A stretch of 64,000 nt of DNA, from the NCBI RefSeq assembly GCF_042477335.2, contig NC_091250.1, forward strand, positions 133,831,384-133,895,383, in the 5' to 3' direction. Origin of the DNA: Ovis canadensis. Its lineage: Eukaryota > Chordata > Mammalia > Artiodactyla > Bovidae. This document shows, one piece after another, positions 10,500 to 22,000 of this stretch (the first letter of the stretch is position 1; each line of letters begins with the position of its first letter). The notes under the pieces are model-generated. The model saw nothing but the letters and a program-made list of their open reading frames with translations. It searched no databases and had not been told where the DNA came from. Made by a program: the position numbers and the translations under genes.

Positions 10500-11156
10500 G
10501 AACTTCAACTAGAAGCTGCTAATTATTTTGGAAGGTATTCTAAGAAGGTTGTGGGACGGTGTGACAGAAGTGTGCTTGCCATTTTATTTAATATGCTGGA
10601 TCAGAAAGCAGTTAAAATCTTCGAAAATGGTTGGATGTGAATTTTTCAAGATGTTTTCCCTGCTCTCTCCACTTTCTCACAAATGGAAACGCTGCCTCCT
10701 GAAATTCTGTCCTCGGGAGTCAGCTGGTTTGGATTATGGGGCGCGGGCTTCAGCAGAACCCTGCTTCTCATAGGCTGAGGGTGCTGAGGACAGGAGGAGG
10801 GGCAGGCAAGGCTTCAGGGTTTGGGGAGGGGGGAGTCCTGCGTGAACTACATGCTTCAGCACGCAGGGGCCGTCTGCAGAGCCCTGGGGAGGGATGTCCT
10901 TGCCTTTGCAACGTCACCACCCAGGGCTTTGCCCTGTTTGCCCTCTTTGGATGTCTGTCCAGGTAGCTCAGTCCTGGCTCCTTCCATCCATGGCCAGGCA
11001 CCACTAAGTGGCATTTCCCAGCCTATTTTCCAATTGTTGTCTGTCTGCCCCAGAACTCAGCCCCAGGGGGGCAGGGGTGCCAGCCTAGCGCCCAGTGCCC
11101 TAGCAGGATAGGCGTGCCCCAGCAACCCAGGGCTTTGCTCCTCTTTGGGCCAGTCC
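10500..11156. other. Intergenic, no gene seen
   Basis: This is unremarkable sequence between the SINE and the 20-bp minisatellite. No exon or family is recognised. Confidence 0.5.
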
Positions 11157-11375
11157 CCTCTCCTGCCCCACCCCCGCCTCTCCTGCCCCACCCCCGCCTC
11201 TCCTGCCCCACCCCCGCCTCTCCTGCCCCACCCCCGCCTCTCCTGCCCCACCCCCGCCTCTCCTGCCCCACCCCCGCCTCTCCTGCCCCACCCCCGCCTC
11301 TCCTGCCCCACCCCCGCCTCTCCTGCCCCACCCCCGCCTCTCCTGCCCCACCCCCGCCTCTCCAGCCCCACCCCT
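11157..11375. repeat. Minisatellite, perfect 20-bp unit x 10
   Basis: The unit TCCTGCCCCACCCCCGCCTC is repeated ten times without a single difference from 11,161 to 11,360. A changed unit (TCCAGCCCCACCCC) and a C-rich tail follow. Perfect homogeneity indicates recent expansion or an assembly-sensitive region. The minus strand is G-rich with runs of three to five G. The array lies about 1.35 kb upstream of the DGKQ start codon. Confidence 0.95.
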
Positions 11376-12399
11376 CCCCCCTCTCCTGCCCCTGTAGCCC
11401 CTCCCAGCTGGCCCAGCAGTGTTCCAGGCATTTCCTCCCTACTGCACCCTCTCCTGGGACATTCCTCCCCTGGCTGCCTCCGTGCCCGTTTTCCTCCTCC
11501 TCTGGGGGCCCTACAACCCTTGCTCACCCTGCCAGGCAGGGGTCTGGCTTGAGGGAGGGCAGCCAGGCCGGTCCCGGGGAAGCCCCTTGGCCCAGGACGC
11601 CCATCTTGGCAACTTGGATGACAATCCCCAGTCAGGCCCACAGGGGCAGGAACTCTGGAGCGCAGGCGGCCTCTGTGGACACCACCAAAACACATCCCAG
11701 AGACAACGCTGGGGGCAGGGTGAGGGCTGGGATTCACTGCCCTAACTGGGAGTGCGGTGGGGGGGCTGGTCTCCAGGAGGCCTGGGATAGGGTCACCTGT
11801 TGGGTCGCCCGGACGGAAAGAGGCAAAACCCTTGGGCTCCGCAAGGGGAAGATGAGGAGGGGGCGCCTCCTGCAAGAACACGCGAACGGGCGGGGCAGCA
11901 GAGTCCCAGTGGGTTGAAGGCCCCGGCCAGCGCTGGCTGGGAGACCTGTGGTGATAAGGACGGGGGCCGGCGTCCGCGTCTCCCAAGACCCTGCAGACAG
12001 CCGCCCACGCACAGGCGGTGGGAGCACGCGGCAGGCCGGCCCGTCCAGACCCACGGCCGTATCTTCCGCCATGCGCCCCCAGACTGGGGCCCAGGACCTC
12101 ACCCTGGGAACACCCCCCACCCCGAGACACCAACACCTTCCCGGCCCCTCTGACTCCACACGGGGCCCCCTCTAGGCCCTGCTCCGAGTACCTGGGGCTG
12201 TGCCGCACGCTTGCCGGGTCGCACGGAACAACGGGCAGGGTCCCAGGGCCGGGTGGGAGGCGTCCGTCTGCACAGGCGCGCACCTGAGCGCCGCAGGTGC
12301 AGACACTTTGCATCGGTGTGTGGAGGTCTTGTGCTTGCTCCGTCGGACCACCAGACCCATCCACCCGCCGGCTGGACCCAGGACGTGGACCAGCTCCCT
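11376..12399. other. DGKQ upstream flank, no gene seen
   Basis: This is GC-rich flank between the minisatellite and the DGKQ CpG island. The long open frame on minus across this region results from low stop-codon density and the repeat; it shows no domain. Confidence 0.55.
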
Positions 12400-13030
12400 G
12401 GCTTCCCAGGTCGGCCCCACCTACGCCCCGCCCACCCGCAGGCCCCACCCTGTCCGGCCCCTTCCCAAGGCCGGCCCCTTTCAGGCCCCGCCCACGCCTC
12501 AGGCCCCACCCCGCCAGGCCCCTTCCCCGGGCCGGCCCCGCCCAAGGCCCCGCCCCACGGGCGCGCGCCTGCGCAGTGAGCACGGGCGCAGTCGGAAGCC
12601 CGGCGCGGACCGCGGGGACCGCGGGGACCGCGGGGACGGCAGCCCCGGTTGCCCACAGCGCGCAGCCCGCAGTCGGCCGCCGCCGGGGCTTGGGCCGCCC
12701 TGGCTGGGGATGGCAGCGGCGGCCGAGTCCGGGGCCCGAGGATGGCTTGGCGGCGGCTCCCCTCGCCCTGGCAGCCCGACCTCCAGCCCTGAGCTGGGCG
12801 CCGGAAGCCGCTCGCGATCGGGGCCAGGGTCCGGGCCGGGGTCGGGGCCGGAGCGGTCGGGCGCCAGGCCCCCAGTGCCCGCCGCGCCGAGTCACAGCTT
12901 CAGGAAGGTGACGCTTACCAAGCCCACCTTCTGCCACCTCTGCTCCGATTTCATCTGGGGGCTGGCCGGCATCCTGTGTGACGGTGAGCGCCCGAGACCC
13001 CACCGCGGACCCCAGCCCCGGCTCTCTGCA
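12400..13030 (+). promoter_or_regulatory. DGKQ: DGKQ promoter CpG island with GC-box array
   Basis: Between about 12,416 and 12,560 there are roughly ten GGCCCC(G/A)CC-type GC boxes suited to SP-family factors. They are followed by an NRF1-like CGCGCCTGCGCAGTG near 12,562 and by three tandem copies of ACCGCGGGG near 12,609-12,636. No TATA box is seen. The island includes exon 1. Confidence 0.7.
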
Positions 13031-16000
13031 CTTCCAGCAGGGGCCTCCCCGGGACAGAGCCCCTTGCCCTCGGGGCAGGAGCTTGCCAGGCCCAGACCTC
13101 CCGGCGGAGGCTATGAAGACCAGCTCCTCGCGGGGTCTGGGGGGCGTCAAGCGGCCGCGGCCCCTCCCCAGGACGATAAGGGAAAGAACCGCTCCCTGGG
13201 CGTCCTCACCTGGGTTGGAACCCGCTGAGGGAAGAGCGCGACAGCCGCCCGGTGCAGTGACCGGGGACGAGGCCAGCCAACCCTGGGCAGGTGCAAGGGC
13301 CAGCAGCGTGCGTGGCCAGGCGGGACCGGCCTGGGCCACTAGCTCCCGCGGCTGCTGCTGGTCTGCTCTCTCTTGGGCGTGTGCTGCTGCCCGCAGGGCT
13401 GCCCGGGCTCAGACTCCCAGGGAGCTGGGCCAGGCCTGCCACCCCAAGTGTGACGTGCCCTGACAGGGCCCCAGCCCAGCCGCCAAGCGAGCCTGGTCGG
13501 GCGGGGAGGCCCTCCGTCCTCTGGCTCCTGGGCGTCTCCACGCGTCTCAGCGGGAGGTGGGACGGGGCGGGGCGCCCCTGCCCTGCCCAGGGAGACAGGC
13601 CCGGGGCTCTGGGGACCCAGGAGCCTGGGGCCTGGTGTGCTGAGGCGGCTGGGCTGGGTCTGGGGGGAGGAGCTTCCAGGGAAGTAGCCGGTCCCCCACA
13701 CAGGTAGGACCTCCTGCTGGTGGGCGCTGGGTCTGAGGGGCGAAGGAGCTTACGGAAGGGAAATGGGGGTGATGTGCGGACACTCTCCCCAGCTCCGGAG
13801 GGTGAGCTGGTGACCTCGGCACGCAGAGAGGCCTGGCAAGGGTGTGGGAGGAAGAGCGCCTTCGCCTGCCAGGGAGCACCCAGGATGTGTGAGGAGCAGG
13901 GGCTCTCTCTGTGGGCCAGAGGAGGAAGCTGAGCACCACCTGTCCAGAGCGGCCGCCTTCCGAGGCTGTGCCAGGCGGGCGCCTCACCCTGCTGCAGCCC
14001 TCCCCAGGATGGAGGGTGCCCTCCCCAGGACGGAGGGTGCCCTCCCCAGGACGGAGGGTGCCCTCCCCAGGACGGAGGGTGCCCTCCCCAGGACGGAGGG
14101 TGCCCTCCCCAGGACGGAGGGTGCCCCCTTGCTGCCTCCCAGTGGGCTCAGGAAGGTCTGGGAGAGTGTGAGGGTGGGCCCACTGTGAGCTCTGGGCCAT
14201 CTGCCTCTCCAGGCAGGGCCAGCTGCCCTCAGGGGCAGGGCATACTGGTCCGTCAGGCTGGCCCTGGTCCGGACAGCCACCTTGTGTGTGGGAGGGGTAA
14301 TTGGGGGTGTATGCAGTTGTGGGGGGCGAGGGAAGAGTGTCCCTGGAGAAGGGCAGGCAGAGATGCAGGAGCTGGCCAAGTCCCCGCCTGTCTACCCACT
14401 GCCAGTAGAGACTGGAAGGAGTTGGGCCTGTGTGTGTGTGGGGGTGGGTGGGGGGTGGACAGGGCCCGCTCAGGACACCAGAGCGCATGGTCATCCCGGA
14501 TGGCCAGAGCCACCAAGCTGCTCCTCACTCAGCTCTTGGGGGTGGGGCTGAGGACCAGGCTGTCTCCACGCTCTCTCCCTACCCTGATGGCCAGGGTTAG
14601 GCTCAGGAAGGTCTGGGAGAGTGTGAGGGTGGGCCCACCGTGATAAGCTGTCTGCCCTGGTGCGGCCTCCCTCCTGCATGCCAAGCCCTGGGGTCTCTTG
14701 ATTCCTGGGCAGGACAGGGGCCAACTCACAGGGCTCTCGTTCCCACAGTTTGCAACTTCATGTCCCATGAGAAGTGCCTGAAACACGTGAAGATCCCCTG
14801 CACGAGTGTGGCTCCCAGCCTGGTCCGCGTGCGTATGGGGCTCGGCAGCTGCACCTGCGCCTTTGGGGGGAGGGCGCAGAGGGTCTGGGGGCCCGGCTCC
14901 TGTGGTGGGGGCTGGGCTGGGAGTGGCCCCCTCACGCTGCATCCCTGTCGCAGAGCCCCTCCCAGGGCAGCAGGGGGCCTCCCTTCCCCAGGGCTCTGAC
15001 CCTGTCTTCTCTGGGGTCCTTGGCACCCAGCAGCCTGTGGCTGTGCTTCCCTCCATCTGTACTTGATCCAGCTGGCCCCAAATGTATCAGCGAGGGGAAC
15101 AGGCCTGGGGGTCGCCAGGACCTGTGCAGCTGGGCCTGAGCTGCAGAGGGGGCTGTCTGAGGTCACGCCCTGGGGCTGCCCCCAGTCAGTCCCGCACAAG
15201 GAACCGGCGGAGTCGGCATGCCGGGTGGTCCCTAGCAGGATCCCCTGGGAGCATGGAGGGGCCCAGAGGCACACACAGGACCCCGTCAGCAGGGCTTGGG
15301 AGGACTGAGGGGCCAGGGCTGGTGATGGCAGCTCCCTAGGCAGAGAGGAAGGGAGGCCTGGGGATCCAGGCTGAGGCTGCGCTCTGTCCCTCCCAGGTCC
15401 CGGTGGCCCACTGCTTCGGCCCCCGGGGGCTCTGGAAGCGCAGGTTCTGCTCCGTGTGCCGGAAGGGCCTGGAGGCGCCGGGCCTCCGCTGCGAAGGTAC
15501 CGCCAGCCTCCCTCGTGGCCCCGCTCCAGGGGCCTGGTCTCTGCGGCCGGGCGGCCCCGCCCCCGGTGCGGTCGGGCCGCAGGTCTGGGGTGGGAGGCCG
15601 GGAGGTGGGTGCGGGCCATCGCAGGGCCGCCCCCTGCGTGCCGAGGTGGGCTAGGCGGGAGAGACGCAGAGAAGCGGGTTCCCATCCTGCCGCGGGGTCG
15701 AGGGTGCTCCTGTCTCTCACCACGGGCCCCCAAACGTTCAGGAAAGTGAGGTCCGGGGAGGGGCAGACCCAGGCCCGAGCAGGGGGCGGGCAGGGTCGGT
15801 GGGCAGCGACCAGAGGCCCCCTAACCCTGCCCGCCCCCCAGTGTGTGAGCTGCACGTTCACCCCGACTGTGTGCCCTTCGCCTGCAGCGACTGCCGCCAG
15901 TGCCACCAGGATGGGCACCGCGACCACGTGAGTGCGCGGGGCCTGGGGGAGGCCGGGGAGCGCGGCCGGACGAGCCGCTGACGGCGCTCTCCGTAGGACG

Positions 16001-19000
16001 CGCACCTCCACCACTGGCGGGAGGGGATCTTGCCGTCCGGCGCGCGTTGCGAGCTCTGCCGGAAGACTTGCGGCTCCTCGGACGTGCCGGCCGGCGTGCG
16101 CTGCGAGTGGTGCGGCGTCCAGGTGGGCGCGCGGGGCGGGGCCTCTGCGGGGCGGGGCTGACGCGCGGGGGTCGGGGCTACGCCGCAGGACCGGGTCCTG
16201 GGTCTTCGGCACAGCTCGTCTGCATCGCGCTGCCCTCCGGCCTTTGAGGGTGCAGGGGAGACTCAGGTCTCTGGCTGGGGGCACTCGGGGTGGGTCCGCC
16301 TGGCCTTCTGCGCCGGAGCCCCGCACTCGAGCCGCACCCGCTCCCCTGCAGGCCCACTCGGTCTGCTCCGCGGCGCTCGCCCCCGAGTGCACTTTCGGGC
16401 GCCTGCGCACCCTCGTCCTGCCCCCCGCGTGCGTGCGCCTCCTGTCCCGAAACTTCAGTAAGATGCACTGCTTCCGGATCCCCGAGAGCGCGGCGCCGGA
16501 GCCCGGTGAGCGGGGCGGCGGGGAGGAGTGGCCGGCGCGGGGCCGGGCCCTGACTGAGGCCGGCCGTGACCTTCCCGCAGGGGATGGGGAGGACAGCGCC
16601 GACGGCAGCGTCTCCGCCGGCCCGGGCCGAGAGGTGGGGGCGCCTGAGTCCGGTAAGTGGCCCCTGGCTGTCCCCGCTCCCACACCCCGGGTCCCGCTCC
16701 CCCGAACCGGCCCTCACTCCACGGACTTGCACGTGCTCTCCTGCGGCCCAGGCAAGCAGACTCTGAAGATCTTTGACGGCAGCGACGCGATGCAGCGAAA
16801 CCACTTTCGTGTAGTCACGGTCCCGCGCCTGGCCCGGAGCCAGGAGGTGCTGGTAAGAGGGGGCCCGGCCGTGGGGGACCGCAGGCACCCACAGGCCTGG
16901 CCCCGGCAGGCCCCACCTTTGCTCCCCTCTCGCAGGAGGCGGCTCTGCGGGCTTACTACATCCCCGAGGACCCTCAGGGCTTCCAGCTGCAGGCGGTCCC
17001 CACACCTGCGCAGCCTGGCCACACCGCGGCTGCGGGAAAGGTCTGGAGCGCGGGGCCCTCTGAGGAGGAGGGCTGCAGAGCGGCTCCCGAGGCCTGGGTA
17101 CTCCGCGCTCTGCCCCGCACCCAGGAGATCCTGAAGATCTACCCGGCCTGGCTCAAGTGAGACCAGGTCCCAGCAGGGCCGTGGAGGGTGGGGGGAAGGA
17201 GCGCGGGCTTTGCCCACCCAGCTCCTGAGCGTGTCCCCTGCAGGTTGGGTGTGGCCTACGTGTCCATCCGTGTGACCCCGCAGAGCACTGCCCGCAGCGT
17301 GGTGCTGGAGGTCCTCCCGCTGCTTGGATGCCAGGTGCGTGCCCGCCCCGCCTGTGTGCCTGCCCCGCCAAAGTCTTGGGGTGGCAGGGTCCCGTCTAGG
17401 TCTGATACCCTGAACTGTACCCCCACAGGCCGAGGGGGTCGAGGGCTTCCAGCTGGTAGAGGTGCACATGGGCAGCAGACAAGGTGAGGGGGCAGCCTGG
17501 CCCACGCCCTGACCTCGTCTGCCCAGGGGCTCCAGGACACCTGGGCGTCTGGGGCTAACGGTGGCGTCTCAACCCCGCAGTCCAGCGTACCGTGCTGGCG
17601 GACGAGGAGCCCGTGCTGGACCGGCTTCGTGAGATCCGGCAGGTCAGTGGGTGCGGCCACTGGCCCCTGGGGAGCCGCTGGCCTTGGGGCACGGCCTGCC
17701 CCTTGTAGACAGGGAGTCTGCCCTGAGGACACCAAGTCTGCGCTGGCCGGCAGCTGGCCGTCCTTGCCCGAAGTGCCTCCCCTCCCGAGGCCCCCGTGTG
17801 TCCCTCCTCTCCTGTCCTCCCCTGTTCTGGGGGCTCTTGGCCTGGGGTGTCTCCCCTTTGGCCCCTGTTGGCAGAGCGGGGGGTGTCCCTGGTGCTCCGC
17901 TCAGCGTCCCCTCTCTGCAGACGTCCCTGCGGCAGATGAGCCAGACGCGGTTCTACGTGGCTGAGAACAGCGTGCTGGCCCCGCGCATCTCTCTGTTTGT
18001 GGGCGGTCTGCCCCCAGGCCTGTCCCCCCAGGAGTACCGCAGTCTCCTGGATGAGGCCGTCGCCAGCAAAGGTGCGCCTGCCTGGACTGCCGTGCACTGG
18101 GCTGGCGGGGCACCTGGCCAGGGTCGGGGAGAGGCCAGGAGTCCTGAGGGGGGGCCGGGGGCTGCGGTGCCAAGGCGGGGCCCTCCTGCTCCTCTGTCCC
18201 TCAGTCACGTGCCAGACTGGTTCCTGACAAGAGGATCTCTGTCCTCACGTCTGAGGCCCAGGGCCTGTTATTCCTCTGGAGGGTTTCTGAGCCTCCTGAT
18301 CTGGGCCCTGGGGCTGCCCTGTGCCTGAAGTAGGGGGCACTTCTGGGCGAGTGAGCTTCCCTTATGGGGGGTGTGAGCTGCTCTGGTCTGGGAGGCTGGG
18401 TGGCCACAGGCCCTGGGGGCCAGTCCCCGGCATCCAATCACAGTGCCCCCATCTTTGCAGCTGCCTTGGTGACGGTGAGCCACGTGTATTCCGCCCAAGG
18501 TGAGCCGCTGCAGACCGAGGCTAGGTCTGGTCAAAGGTCACCCTCAGAGCAGGCGGGGCAGCCCCGCCCTCTGGCTTCACCTCGTTGGGGGCCCAGAGGT
18601 AGGGGAAACCATGGTGTTTGTTTCCCGGCTCCCAGCTGTGATGCTTTTGCTAAAATGTGACTGAGGTGCAGAGAATATTCTCGCCACAGCCTGTCCTGCT
18701 TGCGGGTTCCAGCGTTTATCCTGGGAAACTTTAGATCTCCCCAGCAGGAGGACAGTGTCGTGGGGCGCGTGTCCCCCCTCTGGGGGCTGACAGCAGCTCC
18801 CAACACCCTCTGTGGCTCTTGTGGGCCCTGGGGTGTGTCTGCCCCAGCCCAGCTCCGGTAGCCTTGCTCCGTCCACCCAGCATCTCCCATCTCTGAGCCT
18901 AGCCGTCCTTGAAGGCCTCCCCCAGGGGAAGGAGTCACGCATGCCTCGGGACAGGCTGGCCCAAAGTGGGCATGGCCAGAACTGGGGTCATTCCCCTGCA

Positions 19001-22000
19001 GCTGGGGCCCTGGCCCAAGACGCTGTGGGGGCCAGGACCTTCAGACAGGCACCCGAGCTCACCGCCCACCTGCCACAGGTGCTGTGGTGCTGGACGTGGC
19101 CTGCTTCGCGGAGGCCGAGCGGCTGTACATGCTGGTCAGGGACACAGCTGTGCGCGGCCGGCCACTGACTGCCCTGGTGCTCCCAGAGGTGCTGGTGAGT
19201 GGCGCCAAGGCGGGTCTGGGGGTGTGGCTCCCATGCGGTTTGTCTTTATCTTGGGCCGTTGGAGCAAAGTCCAAACGTCTGCTACAAGGCCAGCTCACTC
19301 CTCGGGAGGGGCTGAGGTCTGACCCAGCCCCAGCCGGCCAGCCCTGCAGGGTGCACGTCCTCAAGCTGCCACGTGTGTGACTGCGCCGGCAGCCGTGGTG
19401 CGGTCGTGGGCCCTGGCCCCACTCGCCCTGCCTGGGAGGCCCCCGGGCCCTGCTCGCACCGTGGGCCTCCTCAGTAGGTGATCCTCCCCGACGCCCGAGG
19501 CGGTCCCGAAGTCCCAGCAGACCTTGTCCTCTGCTCTGTGCCCTGGTGCACCTCTGGTCCTCAGCCCGGTTGGCTGCCCAGGGCGCCTCCCATCACCAAG
19601 GGTGTCCGTGGCCCCCGACTTGAAGTCGGGCAGAATTGCAGCAGAAAGAGTCCGGGCTGTGGCTGGGGGCCACACCTTGCGGTCTCTGCTGCCCTGGCCA
19701 ACCGTCCAGACAAGGGCGTGGCCGTGGGGGGCCCTCCCGGGGACCCTCCGCCTGCCCTGCGGCCAGAGACAGGTGAGCCCTGCCGGCCCTCTCCCCGGCA
19801 GCTGCCTGCCCTGGCGAACGGGGCGAGCGCTGCCTGCAGGCCGCCCTGCCCCGGGGGCGCACACACGCCCTCTGCGCGCCCACAGCCTCGAGCCACGGCG
19901 GAGCTGTGTGCCGCCACTGCCCACCGTGTCTGTGCCTGTCTGTCCCTCGTTACCCAGCGGCCCCCGCGGCAGGGGCCCCAGCCCCCCACCCCCACCAGCT
20001 GGGGACCCCTGCTCTCTTAAGTGCCGTTTCTGCTGTGTGTGGGGAGGGCCTTTACCCTTCGCTGGGGTGAGGTGTGGGGCGGCCCTGTGTGCCCATGTGC
20101 CCCTCCTGACTGCCGGGCGGGTCCCGGTGGCCTTCCCGCCTGGGCTCCTGGGCCCGTGGGCCAGGCGGGGGTGGGGCCTGAAGACATGTCATGGCAGGGG
20201 GCACCATGTTCAGGCTCCGGGCACCGTCCCTGCCCGTTGGCCAGTGGTCTGTGGGTGCTCTCTCTACTGCTGGGGGTGGCCACATGGCCTCCCTCCCAAG
20301 GAAGGCCAGTCCCAGACCGGCGTGGGGGGCGGGCTGCGGGTCGGGGGAGGCCTGGCTTCCCCCGGGGGCCGTCCTGCAGCCCCTGACGCAGCCCGCACCC
20401 GTCAGCACACGAAGCTGGCCCCAGACTGCCGCCCCCTGCTCGTGTTTGTGAACCCCAGGAGTGGAGGACTCAAGGGCCGTGACCTGCTCTGCAGTTTCCG
20501 GAAGCTGCTCAACCCCCACCAGGTCTTCGAGCTGTCCAGTGGGGGGCCGCTGCCCGGGTGAGCGCGCGGGGCGGGGCGGGGCGGGGCGGGCGGGGCGGGG
20601 CCCTCCTGCCCGGGGCGGGGCGGGCGGGGCGGGGCGGGGCGGGGCCCTCCTGCCCGGGGCGGGGCGGGGCGGGGCCCTCCTGCCCGGGGCGGGGCGGGGC
20701 CCTCCTGCCCGGGGCGGCTGCGGCCCGCTGGCCTCTGGCGGTGGCGGACACGCCGTGTCTCCCTGCTGCCAGGCTCCACGTGTTCTCCCAGGTGCCCTGC
20801 TTCCGGGTGCTGGTGTGCGGCGGGGACGGCACCGTGGGCTGGGTGCTCGCCGCCCTGGAGGACGTGCGGCACCGCCTGGCCTGCCCGGAGCCTGCTGTAG
20901 CCATCCTGCCCCTGGGCACAGGTGGGGTCGCCGGCACGCCAGGGGGGGTGGGGGGTGGGGGTGGGCTGGGCTGGGCTGGGCTGGGGGCGGCGCGGCGGGC
21001 CGGTGCGGAGGCGGTCTGTCTTGTGGCTCCCAGGGAATGACCTGGGCCGGGTCCTGCGCTGGGGCGCGGGCTACAGCGGGGAGGACCTGTTCTCCGTGCT
21101 GCTGTCAGTGGACGAGGCGGACGCCGTGCTTGTGGACCGCTGGACCATCCTGCTGGACGCTCACGAGCCTGCTGGCGGGGAGGACAGCGAGGCAGATGCA
21201 GAGCCCCCCAAGGTACCAGCGTGCCCGGGTGAGGGTGTGGTGCCCTGTGGGTAGCCGTCTGTCCTCATCCAGGCCACTCCCCAACGTTGCTCTGAGTGCT
21301 GTTCCCAGGCGGATGGGCAGCGGAGAGCAGGGCCACGGGTGCTGGGCTCGCAGGAAGCGGGGAGCCCCTGGGGGTCGACAGGGTCCAAGGGAGTCGCATC
21401 CTGCCCTCAGATCGTGCAGATGAGTAACTACTGTGGGATTGGCATCGACGCAGAGCTGAGCCTGGACTTCCACCAGGCGCGGGAGGAGGAGCCCGGCAAG
21501 TTCACGAGCAGGTCAGGGCGCAAGGGCGGCGCGGTGCTGCCCGGAACTTCCTGGGGGCTCACCAGCCGTGACCAGGGGGCGGGGGCCCCTCGTGACGCCG
21601 AGTCCCCTGCCAGGCTGCACAACAAGGGCGTGTACGTGCGGGTCGGCCTGCAGAAGATCAGCCACTCGCGCAGCCTGCACAGGGCCCTGCGGCTGCAGGT
21701 GGAGCAGCAGGAGGTGGAGCTGCCCAGCATCGAGGGGCTCATCTTCATCAACATCCCCAGGTGCCCACGCCGCCCCCGCCCCCCTGTCCTGCCTGCCCCG
21801 TGCACGGGGCTCCAGTCCCTACCCTCCTGCCCAGTCTCCTTCTGGCCTGCATGCCCCCCACACACAGGGCTCCTGGACTCTGGACCCCGCCCTCCTGTCC
21901 AGCCTCCCTCTGACCTCTGTGCCCCTCCCTCTCATGCAGCTGGGGCTCAGGGGCCGACCTGTGGGGCTCTGACAGCGACTCGAGGTTCGAGAAGCCGCGC

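Noticed and set aside
11161-11360. CRISPR-like regular array
   Set aside because: The units are directly adjacent with no variable spacers, and this is vertebrate DNA. It is a minisatellite.
11057-13339. Open frame of 760 codons on minus across the DGKQ promoter and 20-bp repeat
   Set aside because: It is open only because the DNA is very GC-rich and the repeat has no stops. It runs antisense through DGKQ exon 1, has low-complexity Gly/Arg/Pro content, and has no domain or splice support.
15286-16683. Open frame of 465 codons on minus opposite DGKQ exons 3-7
   Set aside because: It is antisense to well-supported exons and introns of DGKQ; composition explains the lack of stops.
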